A stretch of 19,698 nt of DNA from contig CAYGHG010000044.1 in assembly GCA_964349515.1 (NCBI GenBank), positions 1 through 19,698 on the forward strand, in the 5' to 3' direction. Both the position numbers and the translations under genes were made by a program. Source of the stretch: CAYGHG01 sp964349515. Its GTDB lineage: Bacteria > Oederibacteriota > PGYV01 > CAYGHG01. Under the pieces are notes generated by a model that searched no databases, had not been told where the DNA came from, and saw only the letters and a list, made by a program, of their open reading frames with translations. Shown here piece after piece: positions 5,643 to 13,166 of the stretch; the stretch's first letter is position 1; each line of letters opens with the position of its first letter.

Positions 5643-8218
5643 TGGCTGATTCTACCGGGATACCCGGGCTTGACAGGATTCTCCACGGCATACTGCCGGG
5701 TGATAATATCGTATGGCAGACAGACTCCACCGATGATTTCGCGCCATATGTAAAACCATACGCCGGTTATGCCGTTGAAAACGGCAGGCGGCTCATATAT
5801 TTCAGATTTGGGAAACACACGGCTTTTTTAGGCGCTGATTCGGGCGCTGAAATACACACGCTTGACCCTGAAGAGGGTTTTGAAAAGTTCATATCAAACA
5901 TACACCATGTAATAACGTTAAACGGCTGCGGCGCTTACTATGTTTTTGATTCACTCTCGGAGCTGGCGGTTGACCACTTCAGCGAGTCCATGATTGAAAA
6001 CTTTTTTGTTCTGACCTGCCCGCGCCTGCTCAAAATGGAGTGCATTGCGTACTTTGTAATAACAAGAAATTACAATCTCTACCACGCGACGCTGTTAATA
6101 ACACAGACTACACAGCTCATACTTGATATCTATACGCATGAAGGCGCCAATTACGTCCAGCCTGTAAAAGTGGACGGCCGGTACTCGCCTACGATGTTTA
6201 TGCTTCACCGCAGGGACGCTGAAGAGTTTGCGCCTGTTGCCGATTCGGCGCTGGCGTCTGAGGTTTTCCTGTCAGGCCCGTGGTACGGGCTGCAGTCCGC
6301 GCCATACAGGGCGCTCGGGCTTTGGGACAGGCTTTTTATAGAGTCCGAAGACATTATAGATTCGTGCAAACGGGGTGAGTGCTCGCTTGACACCGTGCAC
6401 GAGGTTTTCTTGCGGCAGTTAAGGCAGATAATATCAACTGACGAGCGGATGCTTGAAATGGCCGTCAGGTATATGGACCTCCCGCGCCTGATACACGTGT
6501 GGAAGCGCACCATCGGCTCCGGTATGATCGGCGGAAAATCAGTCGGCATGCTGCTGGCGCATGACATACTAAAAAAACATTTTCCGCGCTACGATGAGGT
6601 TATTGAAAAACACGACTCTTTTTACATAGGTTCCGATGTTTTCTATTCTTTTCTTGTAAGAAACGGGTGCTGGCAGATAAGGCAGAAGCAAAAGAAAAAA
6701 GAGACGCTGTTTGACTCCATAGAAGAGGCTCGGGAAAAAATCATGAAGGGTACTTTTCCGGAGGAGATGAAGCAGCGTTTTTCGGATATGCTAAACTATT
6801 TCGGCCAGGCCCCGATAATTGTCCGCTCGTCAAGCCTGCTCGAAGACAATTTTGGAAACGCTTTCTCAGGCAAGTACGAGAGCGTATTCTGCGTCAACAA
6901 CGGCTCGCACGAAAAAAGGCTGGAAGAATTCCTGCACGCTGTCAGGGTGATATACGCGAGCACCATGAGTAAAGAAGCGCTCGCCTACAGGGCGAGGCGC
7001 AATGTGCTGGATAAAGACGAGCAGATGGCGCTGCTCGTGCAGAGGGTGTCAGGCTCAAAGCACGGAAATGTTTTTCTGCCGCATCTGGCGGGAGTCGGAT
7101 TTTCATACAATTCATATACATGGGACGAGACCATAGACCCTGAGGCGGGGCTGCTGAGGCTCGTTTACGGGCTCGGCACGCGCGCGGTTGACAGGCATGA
7201 CGATGACTACACGAGGATAGTGGCGCTGAACGCCCCTGACAAAAGGCCGGAAGGAAACATGCGCGACTTAAAAAGATTTACCCAGAAAAGGGCTGATTAC
7301 CTGAACCTTGACGATAATAAGTTTGATACCGGCTACTTTGTTGATCTGGCAAAGGCTGTAAAGGAACTCGGGGCAGAGATGTTCTCCGAGGAGGAAGAAT
7401 ACAGCGGCGTTTACTACAGGCACATTAATCTTGATCATGTATTAAAAAATGAAAAGCTGCTTTCGGATCTTTCCTCAATACTTTCCATATTAAGGGAGCA
7501 TTACAGCAACAATGTGGACACTGAATTCACTGTCAATTTTTCCGCTGACGGAAGGTATCAAATCAACCTCCTGCAGTGCAGGCCGCAGCACATAAAGCGG
7601 GACACAGAGCTGTTAAAACCGCTGCCTGAGGCAAAAGATGAAAATATCATAATGAAGACAACCGGCGGAATAGTGGGCCAAAGCAGGTTTGTTCCTGTGG
7701 ACAGGGTGATATATGTTGTGCCGGAAGTTTACGGAAGGCTGCCGGAGCAGGAGCGCTACGCCGCGGCTGCGGTGGTGGGGAAACTGGCAAAGCACGGAAA
7801 CGCGGAGAACAAAACAATAATGCTGATAGGCCCCGGCAGGTGGGGGACAAAAATGCCGTCGCTCGGGGTGCCTGTGGCTTTTTCCGAGATTAACACAGCA
7901 TCAATAATCTGCGAACTCGGCGTAATGCACGAAGGGCTTACTCCGGATTTGTCCATGGGCACACATTTTTTTAATGACATGGTGGAGATGAACATACTTT
8001 ACATAGGGCATTTCAGCGGCAGGCAGGAAAACACATTCAATGAAAAAATGATTCTCAGCCTGCCCGACAGCTTTGAGGATTTTCTGCCCGAAGAGCACGC
8101 CTGGAAGGGCGCGATAAGGGCAATAGAAACAGAGCGCCTGCCCGGCGGAATGAAACTGTATTTAAGCGCAGATGCTGTAAAGCAGTCAAGCAGCCTTTAT
8201 ATGGCGGAAGAGACATGA
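5642..8218 (+). CDS. KaiC-like/PEP-pyruvate-binding (PPDK N-type) fusion protein
   Basis: An 858-residue cytosolic protein. Residues 6-200 resemble a KaiC/GvpD-type RecA domain (GIPGLDRILHG at 6-16), but where the Walker A loop should be there is WQTDSTDDF (25-33), with no GxxxxGK[TS]. From about 285 onward comes the ATP-grasp PEP/pyruvate-binding domain of PEP synthase and pyruvate phosphate dikinase: GMIGGKSVGM (294-303, Lys299), VRSSSLLEDN (394-403), and RLVYGLGTRAVDR. The C-terminal part has GPGRWGTKMPS (730-740). The phosphohistidine swivel domain and the TIM barrel of the true enzymes are absent, so it cannot carry out the full PEP synthase reaction. I recall similar proteins in Deltaproteobacteria, annotated only by domain. 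ATG 5642 follows GGAAGGA and overlaps the preceding stop. An ATP-dependent phosphotransfer or regulatory role is plausible but unproven. Confidence 0.85.
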   Translation: MADSTGIPGLDRILHGILPGDNIVWQTDSTDDFAPYVKPYAGYAVENGRRLIYFRFGKHTAFLGADSGAEIHTLDPEEGFEKFISNIHHVITLNGCGAYYVFDSLSELAVDHFSESMIENFFVLTCPRLLKMECIAYFVITRNYNLYHATLLITQTTQLILDIYTHEGANYVQPVKVDGRYSPTMFMLHRRDAEEFAPVADSALASEVFLSGPWYGLQSAPYRALGLWDRLFIESEDIIDSCKRGECSLDTVHEVFLRQLRQIISTDERMLEMAVRYMDLPRLIHVWKRTIGSGMIGGKSVGMLLAHDILKKHFPRYDEVIEKHDSFYIGSDVFYSFLVRNGCWQIRQKQKKKETLFDSIEEAREKIMKGTFPEEMKQRFSDMLNYFGQAPIIVRSSSLLEDNFGNAFSGKYESVFCVNNGSHEKRLEEFLHAVRVIYASTMSKEALAYRARRNVLDKDEQMALLVQRVSGSKHGNVFLPHLAGVGFSYNSYTWDETIDPEAGLLRLVYGLGTRAVDRHDDDYTRIVALNAPDKRPEGNMRDLKRFTQKRADYLNLDDNKFDTGYFVDLAKAVKELGAEMFSEEEEYSGVYYRHINLDHVLKNEKLLSDLSSILSILREHYSNNVDTEFTVNFSADGRYQINLLQCRPQHIKRDTELLKPLPEAKDENIIMKTTGGIVGQSRFVPVDRVIYVVPEVYGRLPEQERYAAAAVVGKLAKHGNAENKTIMLIGPGRWGTKMPSLGVPVAFSEINTASIICELGVMHEGLTPDLSMGTHFFNDMVEMNILYIGHFSGRQENTFNEKMILSLPDSFEDFLPEEHAWKGAIRAIETERLPGGMKLYLSADAVKQSSSLYMAEET

Positions 8219-9159
8219 AGATAACCTGCATAGATTTTGAGACTGCGAACCCGTTCTGGGGGAGCATATGCGCCGTCGGCCTGGCGGTAATTGATGACGG
8301 CAAAGTTGTTCACACCCTGAATACGCTTGTAAAACCCCATCCAAAGCATGCTGTTTTTAACCGCGACAACATAAGGGTGCACGGGATAAAACCGGAGATG
8401 GTAAAGGACGCGCCGGAGTTTGACGCGCTTTACCCGCAGTTAAAACCTTATATAGAAAACTGTGTAGTTGCCGCTCATAACACCGATTTTGACATATCCT
8501 GCCTGCGCGACGTAATGACGCTGTACTCCGTTAAAATACCCGATTTTGACTACTTTTGCACCTGCGAGCTTTCAAGAAAGATGTGGAAAGGGCTGTTAAA
8601 TTACAAATTAAAGACCGTCAGCAGGCACCTTGACTTTAAATTCAAACACCATAACGCGGGTGAGGATTCTCTGGCGTCTGCAAACATTATTCTTAAGGCT
8701 TTTGAAGCCTCAGGCGCACGCAGCGCTGAGGAGCTGGCTGAAAAAGCGGGGATTAGTATCAAGCACATATCCTCTGCGGACAGTTATGAACTTAGTTCTG
8801 TCAGGCACGCGCGAAAAGCGGCTCTGAGGGTTGATGTAAAAGAGATAAAAGCCGCCGGCAAGGGGGATCCAACCAGTTTGTTTTACGGGAAAGAAGTGGT
8901 TTTTACCGGCGAGTTTCCGTCGGGGTTGGGCAGGAGGGAGGCAATGCAGATGGCGGCGGACGCGGGCGCCAAGCTTTGCAATTATGTCAGAGGGCTGACG
9001 GATTTTGTGGTTGCGGCGGACAACAGCACCGCGGGTAATTCCACGAAACTCAGAAAGGCAAGAAAAGTAATTGAAGAAGGGGGCAAAACAGTTATAATAT
9101 CAGGAGATGAGTTCCTGGCAAATACAAACAAAACGGCAATAAAAGGAGGCTTTGAATGA
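8215..9159 (+). CDS. DEDDh exonuclease with C-terminal BRCT domain (DnaQ-like)
   Basis: A 314-residue protein with two domains. Residues 1-165 form a DnaQ/epsilon-type 3'-5' exonuclease with all four DEDDh motifs: Asp7 and Glu9 in CIDFETAN, Asp91 in HNTDFD, and His146 with Asp151 in HHNAGED. Residues 221-303 are a BRCT domain like that of NAD-dependent DNA ligase (GKEVVFTGEF ... GRREAMQMAADAGAK ... TDFVVAAD). This arrangement is known in stand-alone DNA polymerase III epsilon-like proteins of many bacteria and suggests single-strand DNA or RNA trimming in repair. The start overlaps the preceding stop by 4 nt (ATGA), and its own stop overlaps the next start in the same way, so it is translationally coupled on both sides. 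Confidence 0.9.
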   Translation: MKITCIDFETANPFWGSICAVGLAVIDDGKVVHTLNTLVKPHPKHAVFNRDNIRVHGIKPEMVKDAPEFDALYPQLKPYIENCVVAAHNTDFDISCLRDVMTLYSVKIPDFDYFCTCELSRKMWKGLLNYKLKTVSRHLDFKFKHHNAGEDSLASANIILKAFEASGARSAEELAEKAGISIKHISSADSYELSSVRHARKAALRVDVKEIKAAGKGDPTSLFYGKEVVFTGEFPSGLGRREAMQMAADAGAKLCNYVRGLTDFVVAADNSTAGNSTKLRKARKVIEEGGKTVIISGDEFLANTNKTAIKGGFE

Positions 9160-9578
9160 ATGAAGATTTTAAAGCAATGAGGGACGCGCTGAAGCGCGTG
9201 GATTTTCTGCATCATCTTAATTTTGCCCAGCTGGACGAGTTCTTAGGATCTATGAAACAGGAAAAGGCAAAAAAAGGGGAGACAATAATCAGGCAGGGTG
9301 AAGCCGGGGAAAAGTTTTATATTATAGCCTCGGGAGAAGTGTCGGTACACGTTAAAGAGGGGTTTGGCAAGCCGAAAAAAGTGGCTGTGTTGGGCGACGG
9401 TGATTTCTTCGGGGAAATAGCCCTGCTGACAGACCTGCCGAGAATAGCGACTGTAATTGCAGAAAAGAACTGCGAGCTGTTCGTCATGAGCAAGAGAAAT
9501 TTCAAGAAAATAGTAGTGGCAAACCCGGGTATCAACAGGATTATACAGGAGACTATGTTCAGCAGAAAACGTAAGTGA
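9156..9578 (+). CDS. Stand-alone cyclic-nucleotide-binding domain protein
   Basis: A 140-residue protein that is almost entirely one CRP/PKA-type cNMP-binding beta-barrel. The hallmarks are IIRQGEAGEKFYIIASGEVSV (44-64) and the phosphate-binding cassette FFGEIALLTDLPRIAT (84-99) with Glu87 and the phosphate-contacting Arg96. No helix-turn-helix, kinase or channel domain follows; the protein ends in a basic tail (FSRKRK). It therefore probably senses cAMP, cGMP or a related nucleotide and acts through a partner. The ATGA overlap with the exonuclease gene suggests the partner is encoded in the same cluster. The residue after the conserved Arg is Ile97, which does not settle ligand choice. Confidence 0.9.
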   Translation: MNEDFKAMRDALKRVDFLHHLNFAQLDEFLGSMKQEKAKKGETIIRQGEAGEKFYIIASGEVSVHVKEGFGKPKKVAVLGDGDFFGEIALLTDLPRIATVIAEKNCELFVMSKRNFKKIVVANPGINRIIQETMFSRKRK

Positions 9579-9764
9579 TTGAGTGTGGCTGTTTTAGGCA
9601 GATGGAGGGAAGAAAAAGAAGCGGCTTTAAAAAGGATTCTGATATATACCGTATTTTTGTTATTTGCCCTTGCCGCTGTTGCGGTGTTTGAAAAAAAGTT
9701 TAATGAGTCGGTTGAAAAAAGGGCGGCTGAAATGAAGAGTACTGCAGATTACAGCCCGGAATGA
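9579..9764 (+). CDS. Small single-pass membrane protein, unknown function
   Basis: A 61-residue ORF starting with TTG directly after the cNMP-binding gene's stop; GTG 9585 is an alternative start. It has a charged N-terminus (GRWREEKEAALKR), one membrane helix at about residues 21-38 (IYTVFLLFALAAVAVF), and a short charged tail. The ribosome binding site is weak and translation may depend on coupling to the upstream gene. The sequence is too short to assign. It may anchor a cluster component, or be a spurious ORF, though the charge-helix-charge layout argues for a real product. Confidence 0.5.
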   Translation: MSVAVLGRWREEKEAALKRILIYTVFLLFALAAVAVFEKKFNESVEKRAAEMKSTADYSPE

Positions 9765-9783
9765 GTGAGTTACGGAGCGCAAA

Positions 9784-10188
9784 ATGGAAAAAATCGAATG
9801 GACCAGGGAAATTGCCACGGGAATAGAAGAAATAGACAAACAGCACAAACTTTTTATTAAAACCTGTTCTGATATAACTTTATGTGCTGACAGATGCTTT
9901 GAATCAAACCGGGTAACAGCCGATATAAGAAAACTGGAAAAAATAGCAGCAGCGCATTTTTCCACTGAGGAAAAGATAATGGAAGAATCGCACTATGCCG
10001 ACAAGGCGGGGCACTACAGGCTGCACATGCATTTTATGGATGAACTGAAACAAGTAAGAAGCAGGGCAGAGGCGGGGGAGACCGGCCGTGAGTTTGCGCT
10101 TGAGATTAAAGAAAGGCTCGCTGACTGGTTTATTATGCACATTAAAATGAACGACATGAAGTTAGTTTCTTATATTGTCAAAAAATAA
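9784..10188 (+). CDS. Bacteriohemerythrin-like oxygen-binding protein
   Basis: A 134-residue single-domain hemerythrin, a four-helix bundle with a di-iron centre that reversibly binds O2. All seven ligands are present in the canonical order: His21 (IDKQHK), His58 and Glu62 (HFSTEE), His77 and His81 (HYRLH), His119 and Asp124 (HIKMND). Length and motif spacing match the stand-alone bacterial proteins thought to carry or sense oxygen in microaerophiles and anaerobes. It follows the small membrane protein by 19 nt and has a modest ACGGAG ribosome binding site, so it is probably part of the same transcript as the nucleotide-sensing genes. Confidence 0.93.
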   Translation: MEKIEWTREIATGIEEIDKQHKLFIKTCSDITLCADRCFESNRVTADIRKLEKIAAAHFSTEEKIMEESHYADKAGHYRLHMHFMDELKQVRSRAEAGETGREFALEIKERLADWFIMHIKMNDMKLVSYIVKK

Positions 10189-10208
10189 TTTTATTGGGGC
10201 GTGTTAAG

Positions 10209-10397
10209 TTGAACGAAAAAACAGTAACAATACTTCTTTGCGTGCTCGGTTTTTTGGGGCTGGCGGGAATACACAGGTTTTACAGGGGAAAAATACTCTC
10301 GGGGCTGCTTTGGCTGTTTACCGGAGGTTTGTTTCTGATAGGCACCATACTTGACATAGCGGCTCTTGGGACAAAAAACAAGCTTTGGCTTGAATAA
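10209..10397 (+). CDS. TM2 domain protein
   Basis: A 62-residue integral membrane protein made of a single TM2 domain: helix one at about 6-21, the signature GLAGIHRFYRGKILSG (17-32), and helix two (LLWLFTGGLFLIGTILDIAAL). The function of TM2 proteins is poorly defined. I prefer TTG 10209 as the start because the leader GGGGCGTGTTAAG resembles that of the M23 gene and gives the usual short N-terminus. TTG 10194 in the same frame would add five residues. The next gene begins 13 nt after the stop. Confidence 0.8.
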   Translation: MNEKTVTILLCVLGFLGLAGIHRFYRGKILSGLLWLFTGGLFLIGTILDIAALGTKNKLWLE

Positions 10398-10410
10398 AAA
10401 GGGGATGAAG

Positions 10411-11223
10411 ATGAAAAAGTTTATTCTTACAGTTTTAATTGCTGCTGCCGTATTAATTGTGGGATGCGCGAAAGACACTCTTCAGGTTCCTACGGAACCG
10501 ATAGAAACTGTAACTCCAAGGCCTACGTTTTCCCATACCATAACTCCGACATTTACTCATGGGGCTGAATCCCCCACGGTTACCCTGACGATTACCCCTG
10601 AACTGAGCGCTACGCCTACGGCGACAACGACGGCTACAGCTACTGTCACTCCGGCTCAGCCTGCCGTGACGGTTGAGATTAAATGCGCGGGAGAGCCCTC
10701 GGCCTGTACCGCAAAAGACACCATGATAATCAGCGCCGCGCCGACCACTAATTACGGTGCTTTTAGCGCCATGAATGTTGGGGCTTATGACGCCTCGCAC
10801 AAGCGAAGAAGTATGTTTTATTTTGACTTGTCTTCTATTCCTTCGGGCGCGGTAATTGAAGACGCCAGGTTTATTTTTAACATTGAAACGTTTCTGCCGC
10901 AGGGCAGTTCTTTCGGTTTCTCTGCGTATGTATTAACCGCCGCGTGGGTTGAATCTGAGGAAACGTGGGAAACAAATTCCGGAGGGAGTTACAGCGGGCT
11001 CCTGGGGAGCGCAAACGTGATATCAACCGGGTCGTGGACCCTTTTTCTGAGCGCGGCTGTCGTGCAGCAGTGGGTCGGCGGCACGCTGCCTAATCACGGT
11101 TTTATACTGATAAGCGGAACTGAATCAACCGCAACCGCTGAAGACATAATTATTATCGGTTCAAAGGAGTCTGCGTCGGAAAGCGTAAGGCCGTATTTGC
11201 GCATCGTATACAGGCTGCCATGA
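10411..11223 (+). CDS. Lipoprotein with Thr-rich linker and DNRLRE/CBM96-like domain
   Basis: A 270-residue predicted lipoprotein: signal peptide with Cys19 lipobox (LIVGC), then a Thr/Pro/Ala-rich low-complexity linker (about 25-83), then a beta-sandwich (about 88-270) that looks like a DNRLRE/CBM96 domain. Support for that call: TTNYGAFSAMNVGAY, the SMFYFDLSSIPSGAVIEDA core, the Trp pair WVESEETWE, WVGGTLPNHGFILIS, and the terminal SKE...RPYLRIVY. Such domains bind polysaccharide or serve as structural modules in extracellular proteins. ATG 10411 follows AAAAAGGGG; the in-frame ATG at 10405 would also work. The stop overlaps the next start by 4 nt (ATGA), coupling it to a second lipoprotein. 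A surface polysaccharide role is inferred. Confidence 0.85.
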   Translation: MKKFILTVLIAAAVLIVGCAKDTLQVPTEPIETVTPRPTFSHTITPTFTHGAESPTVTLTITPELSATPTATTTATATVTPAQPAVTVEIKCAGEPSACTAKDTMIISAAPTTNYGAFSAMNVGAYDASHKRRSMFYFDLSSIPSGAVIEDARFIFNIETFLPQGSSFGFSAYVLTAAWVESEETWETNSGGSYSGLLGSANVISTGSWTLFLSAAVVQQWVGGTLPNHGFILISGTESTATAEDIIIIGSKESASESVRPYLRIVYRLP

Positions 11224-12149
11224 CAGGTAAACTGCTGGGTGTTATTGCGGTAACCGCGCTGATTTTTTTTTCTTGTGCGGCAGAAAAAAACCCTGAACCT
11301 GACGCAGTCAAGGCAAAAATTGCTTCTTTCGTGGGAGATGACCTTTTCTCGATTACGGCAAAATATGAAACAGGTTTTGAAAGCATTGATGACTTTGAGG
11401 GTTTTTACATAGTGCCGCAAAACCACATGTCAACCACTTCGCACAGCCTGACGGGTACGGTTAAAAAGAGCGGAGGCTTTTCTCATTACTCCTGGATTTA
11501 CGGCGCCAATCCGGTTATTACAGGAACGAATACCAACCACAGGGGTTATCCGACGATACAGCTTCATAAAAGGCAGGACGGTGCGTTTCAGGGCCTGGTT
11601 TTCTGCGAGCTTGACGTAATGCTGAACATTACCATCACGGCTGAAGCGGATAAAAACTGGTTTTCTTTTGCCACCTTCTGCTCGTACAGCGATGATTACT
11701 GGTACAGGTCATATCTCATAAATCTTGACAGTAATTACAGGGTGCATGTGATGCATGTGCCGGGCCAGGGGCAGTCGGTACAGGACATATTTCAGGCAGA
11801 TGATGTGTTTTTCCCGATGAACCAATGGGTAAGGATTTCAGTGCTGATTGATTATACTGCTTCCAATCAGTATGGTTCGCCTTACATAAAAGCATGGCAG
11901 GACGGAATACCTGTTTCATCGGCGCGTTTTAATCCGAGGGTTGATCCAAACACAGTGCCGCAGGAGCAGTGGCCTGACTGCCTCGATACATGGGACGGCA
12001 GTACTATTACGCAGGCAGAGAGCCTTTGCGGGCTTGTGTATGAGGGCGGCTTGAGCCAGGCGCATTTCGGGATGTATGCAGCTCCTCTTATTGATTCAGG
12101 CGAGGTGTGGAATGACAATCTGGTTATTTATGAACTGACGAGGCAATAA
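11220..12149 (+). CDS. Lipoprotein with concanavalin-like beta-sandwich, unknown function
   Basis: A 309-residue predicted lipoprotein with lipobox Cys19 (LIFFSC). The body is rich in aromatic residues and short strands, in the style of LamG or polysaccharide-lyase (concanavalin A-like) jelly rolls: 'GYPTIQLHKRQDGAFQGLVFCELDVML', 'QWVRISVLIDY', 'IKAWQDGIPV' and the closing 'VWNDNLVIYEL'. No catalytic set can be read with confidence, so I do not call it an enzyme. The start overlaps the preceding lipoprotein stop by 4 nt, and the PfkB gene starts one base after its own stop. The three are thus very probably one operon, which suggests handling of a sugar or polysaccharide. Confidence 0.75.
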   Translation: MTGKLLGVIAVTALIFFSCAAEKNPEPDAVKAKIASFVGDDLFSITAKYETGFESIDDFEGFYIVPQNHMSTTSHSLTGTVKKSGGFSHYSWIYGANPVITGTNTNHRGYPTIQLHKRQDGAFQGLVFCELDVMLNITITAEADKNWFSFATFCSYSDDYWYRSYLINLDSNYRVHVMHVPGQGQSVQDIFQADDVFFPMNQWVRISVLIDYTASNQYGSPYIKAWQDGIPVSSARFNPRVDPNTVPQEQWPDCLDTWDGSTITQAESLCGLVYEGGLSQAHFGMYAAPLIDSGEVWNDNLVIYELTRQ

Positions 12150-12150
12150 C

Positions 12151-13128
12151 ATGAAAACGAAAATACTCTGCGCGGGCACGCTGGTAGTTGATATTTTTTC
12201 AAGCAACATAAACGGCGTGATAGCGCCAAATACCGGATTTTCCACGGGTGTTGAACACCACCCGGGCGGTAATGTCCTGAACATGGCGGTAAATCTTTCA
12301 AAACTCGCGGGTAAATCTGCCGAGATACACTGCTGCGGCGTGACAGGGGACGATATATTTTCCGACATGCTGATAAGTTACATGAAAAAGCACGGGATAA
12401 TATGCCATGTGCAGAAGATGAAAGGCAAGGAAACGGCCAAATGCCTGATAATAGGGTTCAAAGACAAGAGCAGGGCCTTTGTCGGCGATAAAGGCGCCAA
12501 TGATTTTTATACCGCTTTTGAAATAATGCAGCAGCTTAAAAAAGTAAAGCCCGCTATTTTTTACGCGGGGGAGACTTCCTCGCTTCCGCTTGTTGACATG
12601 CATTTGGGGGCGATTCTGAAACAGGCAAAAAAACAGGGCGCCATAAATGTGGTTGATTACATAATAGCCGGCGGCAGGCCGAGAAAAACAATACTTCACT
12701 CCGGCCGCTTTATTGACGCGATGCATATCAATGACAGGGAAGCTGAAATGCTGACAGGCAAAAAAAAAGTATGGGACGCTTTGGATGTATTTGTAAAGGC
12801 GGGCATAAAACTGCCTGCGATAAGCTCGGGGGAAAAACCGCTTGTTTACGCGTGGAAGGGCAGAAAATACCGCGAGCAGGTATTTAAAGTAAAATGTGTT
12901 GACGCGACGGGCGCGGGTGACTCTTTTACGGCAGGGCTCATAAAAGGGTTAATCTCCTTAAAAGGAGCGGCTATAGAGGAAAAACTCGGCGCTGAAGGCA
13001 GGGCAGCAGATGTAATAAGAATGGCACAGGCTGCGGGTGCGGCAGCGGTTACAGCTACCGGGTGTACTGCAGGGGTTACGCTGAAAAAAGTACGGCAGAT
13101 TTTAGGGGCGGTTGAGGCAAACCGTTAA
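12151..13128 (+). CDS. PfkB-family carbohydrate (ribokinase-like) kinase
   Basis: A 325-residue sugar or nucleoside kinase of the PfkB/ribokinase fold. It transfers the ATP gamma-phosphate to a sugar hydroxyl. The N-terminal signature is PGGNVLNMAVNLSKLAG (Gly39-Gly40-Asn41), the C-terminal one DATGAGDSFTAGLI (251-264) with the catalytic base Asp257. The middle region has the lid-forming strands and the acidic 'NDREAEMLTG' segment that contacts the nucleotide. The substrate cannot be read from sequence. It follows the beta-sandwich lipoprotein by one base. The stop codon lies within a 9-bp inverted repeat (13120-13140), a possible end-of-operon signal. Confidence 0.92.
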   Translation: MKTKILCAGTLVVDIFSSNINGVIAPNTGFSTGVEHHPGGNVLNMAVNLSKLAGKSAEIHCCGVTGDDIFSDMLISYMKKHGIICHVQKMKGKETAKCLIIGFKDKSRAFVGDKGANDFYTAFEIMQQLKKVKPAIFYAGETSSLPLVDMHLGAILKQAKKQGAINVVDYIIAGGRPRKTILHSGRFIDAMHINDREAEMLTGKKKVWDALDVFVKAGIKLPAISSGEKPLVYAWKGRKYREQVFKVKCVDATGAGDSFTAGLIKGLISLKGAAIEEKLGAEGRAADVIRMAQAAGAAAVTATGCTAGVTLKKVRQILGAVEANR

Positions 13129-13156
13129 CATTTAACGGTTAACGATAATAATTATC
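13120..13156. promoter_or_regulatory. Two adjacent dyads between the kinase and propeller genes
   Basis: AACCGTTAA (13120-13128) and TTAACGGTT (13132-13140) make a perfect 9-bp inverted repeat with a 3-nt loop, overlapping the kinase stop. It contains one of two GTTAAC hexamers spaced 14 bp apart. Immediately after lies GATAAT-A-ATTATC (13144-13156), a second symmetric site just before the next gene's AGGAGC. No T-tract follows, so the pair may be an operator or an RNA-processing hairpin rather than a terminator. Confidence 0.45.
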
Positions 13157-13166
13157 AGGAGCATTT

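Noticed and set aside
12298..12726. 142-residue minus-strand ORF
   Set aside because: Antisense to the PfkB kinase gene, no recognisable domain.
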